NCBI RefSeq assembly: GCF_052055485.1
Contig: NZ_CP197171.1
Coordinates: 3,410,001-3,474,000 of the forward strand
DNA: 64,000 bases
From: Amphibacillus sp052055485
GTDB lineage: Bacteria > Bacillota > Bacilli > Bacillales > Amphibacillaceae
Reading direction: 5' to 3'
Below are positions 8,463 through 18,955 of the stretch, piece by piece; position 1 is the stretch's first letter; every line of letters starts with the position of its first letter. Below the pieces are notes generated by a model. It did not search any database and was not told where the DNA came from. It saw only the letters and a program-made list of their open reading frames with translations. Both the position numbers and the translations under genes were made by a program.

Positions 8463-11096
8463 TTACTTAATTGTTGAAATGAATTTTTTTGCATGTGTAA
8501 GTGCCTCAGCTACCATTTCTGGATTCTTACCACCAGCCTGTGCCATATCTGGACGACCTCCACCGCCACCACCACATTTAGTAGCAGCTTCTTTAATTAA
8601 CTTACCGGCATGATAACCTTGCTTGACTAAATCATCAGAGACACCAGCAGCTAATTGTACTTTTCCATCATTAACAGCAGCTAATAAAATTATACCTGAT
8701 TCCAGTTTTTGTTTTAAATCATCTACCATTGAACGAAGCTGATTCATATCACTAGCCGTTACTTTTTCAATTAAAACAGGAATATCATTTATCTTTTCAA
8801 CCTTTTCAAGAATCGTTATTGTTTCATTATTTGCTAACTTCTTCAACAGCGACTCATTTTCACGTTTCCATTGTTTAATGTTCTGGAATAATCCTTCAAC
8901 CTTCTCGATCACCTGATCTGGATTTGCTTTAAGCAGTTGAGCTGTTGAGCGTAAAACTTTCTCTTGTTCATTCGTATATAGGTAAGCACCTTTTCCAGTT
9001 ACAGCCTCAATTCGGCGTATTCCTGCTCCAATACCTGATTCATTAACAAGCTTAAATAAGCCAATTTCTGCTGTATTATTGACATGACATCCGCCACATA
9101 GTTCAAGACTGTAATCACCAATTTGTACAACGCGAACAACATCCCCATATTTCTCGCCAAATAAAGCTGTCGCTCCCATTTGTTTTGCTTCTTCAATCGG
9201 ATAAAGACCTGTTTGAACAGGGATTGTTTCCCAGATTTTTTCATTAGTTATTTTCTCAATTTTAGTTAACTCTTCTTCTGTGACCGCATTAAAATGCGAA
9301 AAATCAAATCGTAAGCGGTCATCAGCCACTAAAGAACCTGCTTGATTGACGTGCTCACCTAATACATCTTTTAAGGCTTGATGCAGTAAATGGGTAGCTG
9401 TATGATTTTTTTCTATCAACTGACGTTTTTGTTGATCAATTTCAACATTGACAAAATCACCAAGCTTTAGCTGACCATGGGTAATTTTAACACGATGTAA
9501 ATGTTGCCCTTTCGGTGCTTTTTGAACATCTAGTACGTTAGCAACCACAGTTTCATTCGTGATTATCCCTTGATCGGCAATTTGCCCACCGCTTTCAGCA
9601 TAAAACGGCGTTTTCGCTAAAACAAGGAAGACTTCTTCTTGGGTCGATTGATCAACAGAGATATTATCTTCAATAATGGCCTCTATTGTTGTCGTTATTT
9701 GCTTCGTGTCATAGCCGATAAATTCACTTGTCACTGAAAGATCACGGTAAACATCAGCTTGCACTTGCATTGAATCAACCTTTTGTCTTGCTTTTCGTGC
9801 CCGGTCTCTTTGGAGCTTCATTTCTGCCTCAAAGCCCTCATCATCAATCGTAAAACCAGCTTCTGCAACATATTCTTCGGTCAATTCCTTAGGAAAACCA
9901 TAGGTATCATAAAGCCGGAAAACTTCCTTACCTGGGAAAATAGTTGACTGTTTCGCTTGTTCTTGTTTAATAATCGATTCGAGGATCAAAAGCCCGTCAT
10001 TTAGCGTTTCGTGAAAACGCTCTTCTTCCGTTTGAATAACATTGACGATAAAATCATGCTTTGTTTTAACTTCTGGATAGAATGACTCCATTATTTGAGC
10101 AACACTATCGACTAACTTGTACATAAACGGCTTATCAATCCCTAACTGTTTAGCATATCGAACAGCACGTCGTATTAAACGGCGTAAGACATAGCCCCTC
10201 CCCTCATTTGATGGTAGAGCACCATCCGCGACAGCAAAGGCAACCGTTCGGATATGATCAGCGATAACTTTAAAGGCGGTATCTGTCTCTATACTTTGTC
10301 CATAATTAAAAGAGGTCATTTTCTCAAGCTGCTTAATAATCGGTAAAAATAAATCCGTCTCAAAATTGGTCTCTGTTTCTTGTAGAACGGAGACCATTCG
10401 TTCTAATCCCATTCCCGTATCAATATTTTTCTTTGGCAATGATGAATAGCTACCATCTGGATTGTGATTAAATTGTGAAAAAACTAAGTTCCAAATTTCT
10501 AGATAACGGTCATTCTCTCCACCTGGATATAATTCTGGATCATTTGGATTGTTTCCATAAAGTTCTCCACGATCATAGAAAATTTCTGTATTAGGCCCAC
10601 TCGGACCTTCACCTATATCCCAAAAATTCTCTTCTAAACGAATGATTCTCTCTTCTGGTAGTTGAATCTCATCCTTCCAAATATGATAAGCTTCATCGTC
10701 CTCAGGGTGAACGGTTACAGAGAGTTTTTCTGGATCAAGTGCTAACCAACGTTCATCCGTGAGAAATTCCCACGCCCACTCTATCGCTTCTTTCTTAAAA
10801 TAATCTCCGATTGAAAAGTTACCGAGCATTTCGAAAAAAGTATGGTGGCGCGGTGTGTAGCCAACATTTTCAATATCATTTGTGCGGATTGACTTTTGAG
10901 CACTTACTAATCTGGGTGTGTCGGGCACAGTTCGACCGTCAAAGTATTTTTTTAATGTTGCTACGCCGCTATTGATCCATAATAGGGTTGGATCATCTGC
11001 TGGAACAAGTGAGGCACTGGGTTCAATTCGATGGCCTTTTTGTTTAAAAAAGTCTAAAAAAAGTTGTCTTACTTCTAATGATGTTAATTGCTTCAT
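8463..11096 (-). CDS. alaS: Alanyl-tRNA synthetase
   Basis: 877 residues, full length. Charges tRNA-Ala in the cytoplasm. The N-terminal class II catalytic domain includes TRHHTFFEMLGNFS. The editing domain has HTATHLLHQAL and CGGCHV, the zinc and mischarged-tRNA hydrolysis residues. The C-terminal C-Ala domain ends with the glycine-rich CGGGGGGRPDMAQAGG. Start ATG at 11096 follows AGGAGG. A T-box leader lies upstream, so expression responds to uncharged tRNA-Ala. It is first gene of the alaS-yrzL-yrrK-yrzB group. Confidence 0.98.
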   Translation of the reverse strand: MKQLTSLEVRQLFLDFFKQKGHRIEPSASLVPADDPTLLWINSGVATLKKYFDGRTVPDTPRLVSAQKSIRTNDIENVGYTPRHHTFFEMLGNFSIGDYFKKEAIEWAWEFLTDERWLALDPEKLSVTVHPEDDEAYHIWKDEIQLPEERIIRLEENFWDIGEGPSGPNTEIFYDRGELYGNNPNDPELYPGGENDRYLEIWNLVFSQFNHNPDGSYSSLPKKNIDTGMGLERMVSVLQETETNFETDLFLPIIKQLEKMTSFNYGQSIETDTAFKVIADHIRTVAFAVADGALPSNEGRGYVLRRLIRRAVRYAKQLGIDKPFMYKLVDSVAQIMESFYPEVKTKHDFIVNVIQTEEERFHETLNDGLLILESIIKQEQAKQSTIFPGKEVFRLYDTYGFPKELTEEYVAEAGFTIDDEGFEAEMKLQRDRARKARQKVDSMQVQADVYRDLSVTSEFIGYDTKQITTTIEAIIEDNISVDQSTQEEVFLVLAKTPFYAESGGQIADQGIITNETVVANVLDVQKAPKGQHLHRVKITHGQLKLGDFVNVEIDQQKRQLIEKNHTATHLLHQALKDVLGEHVNQAGSLVADDRLRFDFSHFNAVTEEELTKIEKITNEKIWETIPVQTGLYPIEEAKQMGATALFGEKYGDVVRVVQIGDYSLELCGGCHVNNTAEIGLFKLVNESGIGAGIRRIEAVTGKGAYLYTNEQEKVLRSTAQLLKANPDQVIEKVEGLFQNIKQWKRENESLLKKLANNETITILEKVEKINDIPVLIEKVTASDMNQLRSMVDDLKQKLESGIILLAAVNDGKVQLAAGVSDDLVKQGYHAGKLIKEAATKCGGGGGGRPDMAQAGGKNPEMVAEALTHAKKFISTIK

Positions 11097-11182
11097 CCTT
11101 TATTCCTCCTATTTTATTATCTCGTTAACCTTTCAGCATGATTCCAACCGTTAATCAAAACTTCAAGTCGTTTTTGAATTAA

Positions 11183-11440
11183 AAAACCCTCGTATCTGCA
11201 ATATTGCAGGGACGAGAGTTAGCTTCGCGGTACCACCCTGATTATAGTCAAAAATTGACTATCATCTTTATTCACAATTAACGGTGTGTGCCGACAAGTG
11301 GTTGACTTGTACTCCTAACGAGCTTCTGTAACCCTTCGTTTAGTTTATCTTCCAGCCAAGGATAAACATCTCTTGAAACGGTCTGTTACATACTAGTGTT
11401 GATCATTGTTTTAACTATATCATCTGATCACATTATAGTG
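11183..11440 (-). promoter_or_regulatory. T-box riboswitch leader of alaS
   Basis: On the minus strand the T-box core GGGTGGTACCGCG lies at about 11226-11238, followed by a terminator stem (ACTCTCGT...ACGAGGGTT, about 11187-11220) and a T run. Upstream are a Stem I region with AGAGA and a GTAAC/GTTAC closing stem. I could not place the specifier codon with certainty; alanine is inferred from the gene. High uncharged tRNA-Ala would favour read-through. Confidence 0.92.
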
Positions 11441-11460
11441 AAAACCAAAGAATCTGTCAA

Positions 11461-12528
11461 TTATTTCTCAAAAGGATAGAACGTAATCACACTCCGAATC
11501 ACCACTAGAACAGGGACAGCTACAATCATACCCAATATTCCTGCTAGTTCACTGCCAATTAATAGGACTAGAATCACAAGGACGGGATGAGTTCGAATGC
11601 TGTATCCTAAAATAAAAGGTGAAATAATATTACTTTCAATAACTTGAACAAGAAACACACAAATGATCAAATAAAAAGCCAATTGGGTTGAGGTTGTTAA
11701 AGCAATTAGAACAGCTGGTGCTGCCCCAAGAATTGGACCAAAGTAAGGTATAATATTCATCACAGTCATGAATAAAGCTAATAGTAATGAAAAGTCTATT
11801 TTTAATACCCAATAAACAATATAGGTTGTTAGACCAACAAAGAGACTAATTAAGAGCTGTGCCCTTATGTAGTGTGCTAAATCTTTATTTAAATGGAAGA
11901 TCAATTGTTTTGATTGCTTCTGATAGCGTTTCGGAATCAGATTCATCAACTGCATCTTCATTTTATTTCGGTCAAGCAAAAAATAATAAACTAAAACAGG
12001 AACTACAGCTAAGCTAATTAAATATTCACTTATCACACTCATACTGATTACTTTATTTTCTAGCCATGTTGCACTTGAAACTGATATTTTTTTAACCATC
12101 TCATCTAGCTCACTATGAATGGGATCTGGTAAAACATGAATCATTTGATCAAACTGATTAATCCAATTCCGATAATTATCTAATAACAAGGGTAGCTGTT
12201 CAATAAATCTTTTTACTTGTTCTCTAAAAATTGGGTAAGTAAAATAAATCAATAAACCAAGACCCATAATGAAAACAAAATATATGATTAAGATCGCTAA
12301 CCATCTTGGAATAAAGCGACCATTTAGCTTTTCAACAATTGGATTCAGAAGATAAGTAAATAGAATGGCTAGAACAAATGGTAAAATAATTTTGTAGAGA
12401 CTGGTTAGAAACAGACGATAGTTTGGAAATATCCGAACAATTAAGAATAAAATGATTAAAGCGAGAATAGCTAGAACACCTATGCGCACTAGCTTTTTAA
12501 AAAATATAGACTTAGTCTCGCTATTCAT
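11461..12528 (-). CDS. yrrI: AI-2E family transporter/permease (YrrI)
   Basis: 355 residues from ATG 12528, which lies one base after the stop of the preceding small gene (TGACATG), pointing to translational coupling. About eight membrane helices are visible, with the family's central soluble segment and the conserved end region NIIPYFGPILGAAPAVLIAL. The family includes quorum-signal exporters and Na+/H+ antiporters, and the substrate of YrrI is unknown. Neighbouring alaS matches the B. subtilis order, although the glutamine transport genes found there are missing. Confidence 0.85.
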   Translation of the reverse strand: MNSETKSIFFKKLVRIGVLAILALIILFLIVRIFPNYRLFLTSLYKIILPFVLAILFTYLLNPIVEKLNGRFIPRWLAILIIYFVFIMGLGLLIYFTYPIFREQVKRFIEQLPLLLDNYRNWINQFDQMIHVLPDPIHSELDEMVKKISVSSATWLENKVISMSVISEYLISLAVVPVLVYYFLLDRNKMKMQLMNLIPKRYQKQSKQLIFHLNKDLAHYIRAQLLISLFVGLTTYIVYWVLKIDFSLLLALFMTVMNIIPYFGPILGAAPAVLIALTTSTQLAFYLIICVFLVQVIESNIISPFILGYSIRTHPVLVILVLLIGSELAGILGMIVAVPVLVVIRSVITFYPFEK

Positions 12529-12529
12529 G

Positions 12530-12718
12530 TCACTGGACACGGCGCTCAGCTTCAGTAAACAAATCATCTAAGGGGAGTAAGCTCCCGTCTAAATCAACCT
12601 CATGAACATGAAAAAGATCATGTTTCTTCCGTAATTCAATACAACAATTCCAGCAATAATAATGGTCTGGGGCAATTTTACCAAGATTCTTCGACTGACA
12701 ATTAATACATTGCAACAA
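12530..12718 (-). CDS. Small zinc-ribbon-like protein
   Basis: 62 residues. Two cysteine pairs, CINC near the N-terminus and CWNC about 20 residues later, make a likely zinc ribbon; the C-terminal half is acidic. The position ahead of yrrI is the same as a small uncharacterised gene in other Bacilli. The stop overlaps the coupling point to yrrI. Function unknown. Confidence 0.7.
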   Translation of the reverse strand: MLQCINCQSKNLGKIAPDHYYCWNCCIELRKKHDLFHVHEVDLDGSLLPLDDLFTEAERRVQ

Positions 12719-12790
12719 AAAAACACCCTTTCATACAATAGATATTCATATTATGGTATGAAAAAGTGTAATTTAAACATAAAATTCTCT

Positions 12791-15124
12791 TTAAGTTAAA
12801 AAATCGAAAGGTGATAAATTCAATTCTTCTTCAGACTGTTCAGCCAGTCGCTGAGCATATTCATCATCACTTAATACTTTTGTTAATCTTTCTTGTAATG
12901 TTGTGTTTCGCTTATTGGTGTCTTCTTCTTTAAGTCCAGTTAAAAATGATTGTTCATTACCACAAATGATCAGTGATTGTTTGGCACGGGTGATCGCAGT
13001 ATATAGAAGATTCTTTCGTAACATTCGGCGAAAACTTCGATCAATTGGCATGATGATAATTGGAAATTCACTACCTTGTGATTTATGAATCGAAATGCAG
13101 TACGCATGCATAATATTTAATAAATCCTTTCGGTTGTATACAACATCAATATCATCATAAGTCACAACAAGCTGTTCTTCCTGCTCAACATTTTCATTTG
13201 CTTTAAAAATAGCCGTTATCTGACCAATATCACCATTAAACACCCCATCTTCTGGCTGATTCACAAGCTGAATAACCTTATCACCTGTTCGAAAAATAGT
13301 ATCCTTTGTTCTTAATTCACGAACATCATTCCGTTTTGGATTGACAATCTGCTGAATTTCCTGATTAATTCGATGAATACCTACTTCCGTTTTATACATG
13401 GGAGCTATTATCTGCATTTGCTTAATGTCAAAGCTTTTGTTTAGTGCTTTCTGAACAATTTGCTTTAAAGCATCGATCATTTCCCAGGTTTGACATTTAA
13501 TAAAGTTAAAATCATTTGCCTTTACTAACGACTTTTGTTCGACTTGATTATGCTTAATTTGGTGAGCAAGTTCAATAATCTTGGAACCTTCCTTTTGTCG
13601 ATAGACTTCGTCGAGCTTGACTGACTTAATTTGCTTCGATGTTAATAAATCTGCCAGTACATGACCTGGTCCAACTGAAGGAAGCTGATCCTCATCACCA
13701 ACCAATAAAACATGCATGTCAGTAGGTACCGCTTTAAACAGTTGATTAGCTAAGAAAATATCAACCATTGAAAATTCATCAACAACAAGTAAACGCCCTT
13801 CCAATGGATTCATTTCATTTTTTTCAAACCCTTCATGACCATCCCAACCTAAGAGACGATGAATAGTAACCGCTTGAATACCAGTAGACTCTGATAATCT
13901 TTTGGCAGCTCGTCCTGTTGGAGCAGTTAAAATAAATGGAAATTTGGATTGACTACTATAATCGGCTAGATTTAAAGATAATTCATGAAGTGAGCTAAAA
14001 GCACGCAAAATTCCTTTGATAACAGTTGTCTTTCCTGTTCCTGGACCACCAGTTAAAATCATCACTTTTTCCTGTAGAGCTTGTTTAATCGCATCATATT
14101 GCTCTTTTCCATAGCTAAGTGTTTCTTCCTCTTCAATCTCTCCAACTAACTTTAACAATTCTGCTTCTGGAATTTGATCAATCTCTTTCTGATCTAAAAC
14201 ACGTTTTAAATGGGTTGAAAAACCCGCTTCTGCATAATATAGAAATGGCAAATAAACTCTCTCATCCTCAAGAACTAGTAAACCTTCCTCCGCTAATTCA
14301 ACCAACTGTTGGTTAATATCTGCTTCAGTAATTTGATGAAGTTCAGCCTCTAATAACCGTTTAGTAAGCGGGAAAAGTTCGTCTAATGTTAAAAAAACAT
14401 GACCCTCTTGCATGGCTTCATGTAAAGTATAAAGACACCCAGCCCGAATACGTGACGGATGATTGAGTTCGAGTTCATTTTGAATCGCTATTAAATCAGC
14501 TCGATGAAAGCCGAACCCATGAATATCAAAGACGTATTGATATGGATTAGATAATAAAATATCGACTGCTTGCTCTCGATAGGTTTCATATATCTTTTGA
14601 GCCATTTTTAACCCAATTCCATATTTGGATAAATGGACAACGACAAAGTCAAATCCTTGATGCTCTCTTAGCTGTTCAACTAACCCGTCTTTCCGTTCTT
14701 TTGTAAGTCCTGTAATCTGATCCAGTTCCGTGGGGTCATTCATGATTTTGTCGATCGCCGTTTCACCTAAATGGTCAACAATTCTCGATGCAGTTTTCTC
14801 ACCGATTCCATAGAAAAGATCACTAGATAAGTAAGCAACTAAACCTTCTTTCGTATCTGGTAAATAACGTTTATATGCCTTAACATCATATTGTAAGCCA
14901 AATCGCTTATGTTCAACTAATTCTCCATTAAATATGTATACCTCACCTGGTAATAACTCACTAAAATAACCCTTCACAACGATGTCCGGTTCATCATACG
15001 CCTCATTTGTTTCTAGAACCTTAATTTTTGCAATGGAAAAATGCTCAGTCGCATTTGAATAAATCGTATAAATAAGTTCTCCTCTTATATATCTATCTGA
15101 TTGAATGAGTATTTGCTCTTCCAT
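12791..15124 (-). CDS. recD2: RecD2 family ATP-dependent DNA helicase
   Basis: 777 residues. An N-terminal OB-like region and helix-hairpin-helix segment (YGIGEKTASRIVDHLG) precede a superfamily 1B helicase core. Walker A is GGPGTGKTT (about residue 357), Walker B VVDEFSMVD, and the C-terminal motif ITRAKQSL. RecD2 is a 5'-3' helicase without RecBC partners that acts in replication-fork maintenance and mismatch repair in B. subtilis. ATG 15124 has AAGGAG upstream. yrrB precedes it, separated by a terminator-like hairpin. Confidence 0.95.
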   Translation of the reverse strand: MEEQILIQSDRYIRGELIYTIYSNATEHFSIAKIKVLETNEAYDEPDIVVKGYFSELLPGEVYIFNGELVEHKRFGLQYDVKAYKRYLPDTKEGLVAYLSSDLFYGIGEKTASRIVDHLGETAIDKIMNDPTELDQITGLTKERKDGLVEQLREHQGFDFVVVHLSKYGIGLKMAQKIYETYREQAVDILLSNPYQYVFDIHGFGFHRADLIAIQNELELNHPSRIRAGCLYTLHEAMQEGHVFLTLDELFPLTKRLLEAELHQITEADINQQLVELAEEGLLVLEDERVYLPFLYYAEAGFSTHLKRVLDQKEIDQIPEAELLKLVGEIEEEETLSYGKEQYDAIKQALQEKVMILTGGPGTGKTTVIKGILRAFSSLHELSLNLADYSSQSKFPFILTAPTGRAAKRLSESTGIQAVTIHRLLGWDGHEGFEKNEMNPLEGRLLVVDEFSMVDIFLANQLFKAVPTDMHVLLVGDEDQLPSVGPGHVLADLLTSKQIKSVKLDEVYRQKEGSKIIELAHQIKHNQVEQKSLVKANDFNFIKCQTWEMIDALKQIVQKALNKSFDIKQMQIIAPMYKTEVGIHRINQEIQQIVNPKRNDVRELRTKDTIFRTGDKVIQLVNQPEDGVFNGDIGQITAIFKANENVEQEEQLVVTYDDIDVVYNRKDLLNIMHAYCISIHKSQGSEFPIIIMPIDRSFRRMLRKNLLYTAITRAKQSLIICGNEQSFLTGLKEEDTNKRNTTLQERLTKVLSDDEYAQRLAEQSEEELNLSPFDFLT

Positions 15125-15186
15125 TACAACTAGCTCCTTTTTAACACTATCGCAAAAAAATAAGATCTGATCAATAATCGGATCAG

Positions 15187-15240
15187 TAAAACTAAGCTTG
15201 CACCCTAACGTTTGGGTGACAAACTAAGTTTTGCTACACT
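15187..15240 (-). terminator. Hairpin between yrrB and recD2
   Basis: An imperfect stem: minus-strand AAAACT...CACCC pairs with GGGTG...AGTTTT around a short loop (15203-15218). It probably attenuates or ends the upstream transcript. Confidence 0.6.
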
Positions 15241-15247
15241 CCTATTC

Positions 15248-15910
15248 TTACGACTCCTTAAGTTCCTCAATTTGGGTTAATAACTGTTCAGCCATATAAT
15301 AATCCGGCTCAATTTCTCGGATTCTTTCTAAATGGACAATGGCTTGGTCTGTTTTTTCTAAAAAGAGAAGAGCTACGGCTAAATTGTAACGAGCATCAGC
15401 ATGTGTTGAATCTTTAGCTATAATTTCTTCAAAGATTGACACGGAAAGATTGATTTGATCCGTTTCTGCTAATGCCAGTCCATATTGAAAGATCACTTCG
15501 AGATCAGCTGAATTCAATTCATAAGCCCGTTGTAAAAAAGGTAAAGCACGTCTTGAATCAGACTGATTTCGCCATGATAAGCCTAACATAAAATAAGCAT
15601 CAGCTTCATCTAAACCAATCTCAATAGCTTGCTGATAATATTGTGCTGCTTGTTGATAATCTTCTTGTTCAAAAAATAAGTGTCCTAAGCCATAATAAGC
15701 GGTAGCCGCATGCTGATCCAATTCAATGGCACGTCGAAAAAACTGCTCTGCTCGATTAATGTCATCGATGTGGAGTAATAAATTTGCAAAATTAATATAG
15801 CCAACTGGATCCGTCGGGTTTTCTTCAATAACTTGTTGAAAACTTATCGCAGCTCCTTGATAATCTTGATTTCTCATTTGAGAAATACCTTTAGTTAGTG
15901 CATCATCCAA
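15248..15910 (-). CDS. yrrB: TPR repeat protein (YrrB)
   Basis: 220 residues made of about six tetratricopeptide repeats, for example AYYGLGHLFFEQEDYQQAAQYY and AYFMLGLSWRNQSDSRRALPFL. Such proteins are protein-interaction scaffolds. The start is TTG at 15910, with AGAGGTGAGAGG upstream; no in-frame ATG fits. It lies between mnmA and recD2 as in B. subtilis. The partner is unknown. Confidence 0.88.
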   Translation of the reverse strand: MDDALTKGISQMRNQDYQGAAISFQQVIEENPTDPVGYINFANLLLHIDDINRAEQFFRRAIELDQHAATAYYGLGHLFFEQEDYQQAAQYYQQAIEIGLDEADAYFMLGLSWRNQSDSRRALPFLQRAYELNSADLEVIFQYGLALAETDQINLSVSIFEEIIAKDSTHADARYNLAVALLFLEKTDQAIVHLERIREIEPDYYMAEQLLTQIEELKES

Positions 15911-15997
15911 CGCCTCTCACCTCTTTTGTTGACACAATATTTATTCATTTTTCACGACAGATGGATAAGAGGCTGACTGTGAAAAGCCAGCGCTGCC

Positions 15998-17113
15998 TTA
16001 TCCCACATAGTCTAATTGCTTACCAGCTCGGTAAATTTCATTTATTGTCCCGCCACCAAGGCATACTTCATCTTGATAAAAAACAACAGCTTGACCAGGT
16101 GTAATAGCTCGCGCTTCCTGGGCAAAATCAACTAAAACCGTTTGATCATCACGAATGGTCACTGTGACGCGGCTATCTTTTTGGCGATATCTGAATTTTG
16201 CCGTGCATTCAAATGTATTACTCTCCATCTCATTAACCCAATTGACATCTTCTGCAACGAGTTGATTCGATTTCATATAAATGTTGTCATCACCTGATTC
16301 AACATATAAAACATTTCTAGTTAAATCTTTGCCAACAACAAACCAAGGACCGCCAGAGCCACCGATACCTAGCCCTTGGCGCTGACCGATTGTATAATAC
16401 ATTAAACCGTCATGTGAACCCTTATCTTCACCAGACATCGTTTCGATCCGGCCGGGTTGAGCAGGCAGATATTCACTTAAAAATGTTTTAAAATCTCGTT
16501 CACCGATAAAGCAAATACCTGTACTATCTTTTTTATTAGCTGTCACTAAACCATGCTCTTGGGCAATTTTTCGTACTTCACTTTTCGGGAGATGACCTAA
16601 TGGGAACATAACTTTTTTTAAGACATCACTTGAAAGCTGATTTAAAAAGTAAGTTTGATCTTTATTATCATCAACTCCTCGTAATAGTTCGACTCGATCA
16701 CCGCTGACACGTGTTCGAGCATAATGCCCTGTGGCAACATAATCTGCTCCTAATGAAAGAGCATGGTCAAGAAAAGCTTTAAACTTTATTTCTTTATTAC
16801 ACATTACATCAGGGTTTGGGGTTCGACCTGCTCGATATTCTGCTAAGAAATAGCTAAAAACCTTGTCCCAATACTCTTGCTCAAAGTTAACAGCGAAATA
16901 AGGAATCTCAAGCTGGTTACAAACACGAACCACATCATCATAATCTTCTGTTGCGGTACAAAAACCATCTTCGTTAGTATCATCCCAGTTTTTCATAAAA
17001 ATCCCAATGACTTCATAGCCTTGTTGCTTTAACAATAAAGCGGTAACTGATGAATCAACCCCACCACTCATGCCTACAACAACACGTGTTTTTTTATTAT
17101 CATGCTCATTCAT
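15998..17113 (-). CDS. mnmA: tRNA-specific 2-thiouridylase MnmA
   Basis: 371 residues. The PP-loop motif GMSGGVDSS near the N-terminus binds ATP. The catalytic cysteines are in NPDVMCNKE and STGICFIGERDF. The protein makes the 2-thio group of s2U34 in tRNA-Lys, -Glu and -Gln. It overlaps the 3' end of the cysteine desulfurase gene by 8 bases, consistent with direct sulfur transfer from that partner. ATG 17113 follows GGGAGTG. Confidence 0.97.
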   Translation of the reverse strand: MNEHDNKKTRVVVGMSGGVDSSVTALLLKQQGYEVIGIFMKNWDDTNEDGFCTATEDYDDVVRVCNQLEIPYFAVNFEQEYWDKVFSYFLAEYRAGRTPNPDVMCNKEIKFKAFLDHALSLGADYVATGHYARTRVSGDRVELLRGVDDNKDQTYFLNQLSSDVLKKVMFPLGHLPKSEVRKIAQEHGLVTANKKDSTGICFIGERDFKTFLSEYLPAQPGRIETMSGEDKGSHDGLMYYTIGQRQGLGIGGSGGPWFVVGKDLTRNVLYVESGDDNIYMKSNQLVAEDVNWVNEMESNTFECTAKFRYRQKDSRVTVTIRDDQTVLVDFAQEARAITPGQAVVFYQDEVCLGGGTINEIYRAGKQLDYVG

Positions 17114-18278
17114 TTATTTCACTCCCTTCACTTAACCTTGTAGTCATTTGCTCAACTACATGAATCACGCGGTTAGCTGCTTCAATGATTTGAGCCTCAT
17201 CATTTGCTAAGCCAAAGCTGAAACGGACTGAATTTTCCGTTTTTGGATGATCAACACCATACATCGCAGTTAACACATGTGAAGACTCAATTGATCCAGC
17301 TGTACAAGCACTTCCACTAGAAGCAGCTAAACCTTCAAGATCTAAATTCATTAACAAGGGCTCAACCTTTATATTTGAAAAACTAATATTTAATATCGTA
17401 GGAGCCAGTTCGTTAAGATTTCCATTGATTGAAAAATCAAGATCAGCTTGCTTTAATTGTTGATAAAATAGATCACGATACCGTTTATAACGATTAAACT
17501 GCTGATAGTTATCTTGTTCAATTCTTTCAATTGCATAACGCATTCCAGCAATGGCAGGGAGACTTTCTGTCCCTGGTCGCTTTAAACGCTCCTGATTACC
17601 ACCATGTTGTAAGGCATTAAACTTAACCTCTTTCCGAGCATATAAAAAACCAATTCCTTTAGGTCCATTAAGCTTATGTGCAGAAGCTGATAAGAGATCT
17701 ACCCCTAATTCTGTGACATCTAATCGGATCAACCCATAGGCTTGGACAGCATCAGTATGAAAATAAGCTTGATGCTCTTTTAATAACTTGGCAATTTCTT
17801 TAATGGGTTGAATCGTCCCCACTTCATTATTAATCATCATAATGGATACTAAAATGGTGTCTTCTCGTAAACTATTGATCACAAGCTTAGGATCTACGTA
17901 ACCTGCTTCGTCTACCGATAAATAAGTGACTTCAAAGCCAAGCGACTCAAGGTACTCGGCCGCGTGTAAATTGGCATGGTGTTCAATAGCTGTCGTAATA
18001 ATATGCTTACCTTTGTCTTTATTGGCTAAGGCAACACCAAGAAGAGCTAAATTATCAGCTTCAGTACCACCACTCGTAAAATAAAGCTCTTTTTCATTGG
18101 CACCAATGCTTTTAGCTAAATAGCGTCTATTCTCATCAAGCAATCCACGGGCACGCCGACCAAATCCGTGAATACTTGATGGATTACCGTAGACCTCTCC
18201 CATAACTTCAGTCATTTTATGAATCACATCAGGGTGCATGGGGGTCGTAGCAGCATGGTCTAAATAAATTGCATCCAC
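17106..18278 (-). CDS. iscS: NifS/IscS-type cysteine desulfurase (YrvO)
   Basis: 390 residues from GTG 18278 (preceded by GGAAGGG), giving DAIYLDHAATTPMHPDV. The PLP-binding lysine is in SASAHKLNGPKG; the catalytic cysteine loop is SGSACTAGSIESSHVL. It strips sulfur from cysteine and, by its overlap with mnmA, most likely feeds tRNA thiolation. In B. subtilis this gene is yrvO. It follows cymR by about 25 bases, forming a cymR-iscS-mnmA operon. Confidence 0.95.
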   Translation of the reverse strand: MDAIYLDHAATTPMHPDVIHKMTEVMGEVYGNPSSIHGFGRRARGLLDENRRYLAKSIGANEKELYFTSGGTEADNLALLGVALANKDKGKHIITTAIEHHANLHAAEYLESLGFEVTYLSVDEAGYVDPKLVINSLREDTILVSIMMINNEVGTIQPIKEIAKLLKEHQAYFHTDAVQAYGLIRLDVTELGVDLLSASAHKLNGPKGIGFLYARKEVKFNALQHGGNQERLKRPGTESLPAIAGMRYAIERIEQDNYQQFNRYKRYRDLFYQQLKQADLDFSINGNLNELAPTILNISFSNIKVEPLLMNLDLEGLAASSGSACTAGSIESSHVLTAMYGVDHPKTENSVRFSFGLANDEAQIIEAANRVIHVVEQMTTRLSEGSEINE

Positions 18279-18304
18279 TTTTGTCCCTTCCTTCTTTAGC
18301 AAAA

Positions 18305-18724
18305 CTAGATATAGAACATATAAGGTTCATTCTCTTCCACTTCTTCATATTTAGATAAATCAGCTAATGTTGTCGTATCAAGTACATCTTTTACTGCATC
18401 ACGAATTCTTATCCATAATGATTGTTGTGCAGGTTCCTCATCCTCAATTCCTTCAACTGGTGTAATTGGACCTTCTAACGTTCGGATAATATCAGCAGCT
18501 GTGATTTGACTAGCTGATCTAGCTAATTTATAACCGCCATAAGCTCCTCGTACACTCTTAACTAAGCCGGCATTGCGCAAAGCTGGTACAAGTTGTTCCA
18601 AATAATGCTCTGATAAATCATGATTTTGAGCAATACTTTTTAACGAAAGGGGTTTTTGATCTTTACATTTAGCCAAGGCAATCATAATGGTTAACCCATA
18701 GCGACCTTTTGTTGAAATTTTCAT
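18305..18724 (-). CDS. cymR: CymR, Rrf2-family cysteine metabolism repressor
   Basis: 139 residues. The winged helix-turn-helix starts MKISTKGRYGLTIMIALAK, and SEHYLEQLVPALRNAGLVKSV is the recognition region. There are no iron-sulfur cysteines, as expected for CymR rather than IscR. In B. subtilis CymR works with CysK to repress cysteine uptake and synthesis genes. It heads the sulfur-handling operon with iscS and mnmA and diverges from rarA. Confidence 0.93.
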   Translation of the reverse strand: MKISTKGRYGLTIMIALAKCKDQKPLSLKSIAQNHDLSEHYLEQLVPALRNAGLVKSVRGAYGGYKLARSASQITAADIIRTLEGPITPVEGIEDEEPAQQSLWIRIRDAVKDVLDTTTLADLSKYEEVEENEPYMFYI

Positions 18725-18955
18725 AACATATCCGCTTCCCTTCTCATACTATTTATCTTAACATGAATGCTGTGTTTGTTTCATTAATTATAGCATGAAT
18801 CTCTATTATCACTTGCATTTCATTGATAAAATTCGTACGATTAAAACAACTGAGTCATCGAACTTTAGCTTTTACAAATGTATAATATTCTAAATGATAT
18901 AAATCATTAAAGTCAAGTAGAACCGCTTCAATATCATGAGTAAAGGAGTTTTTTT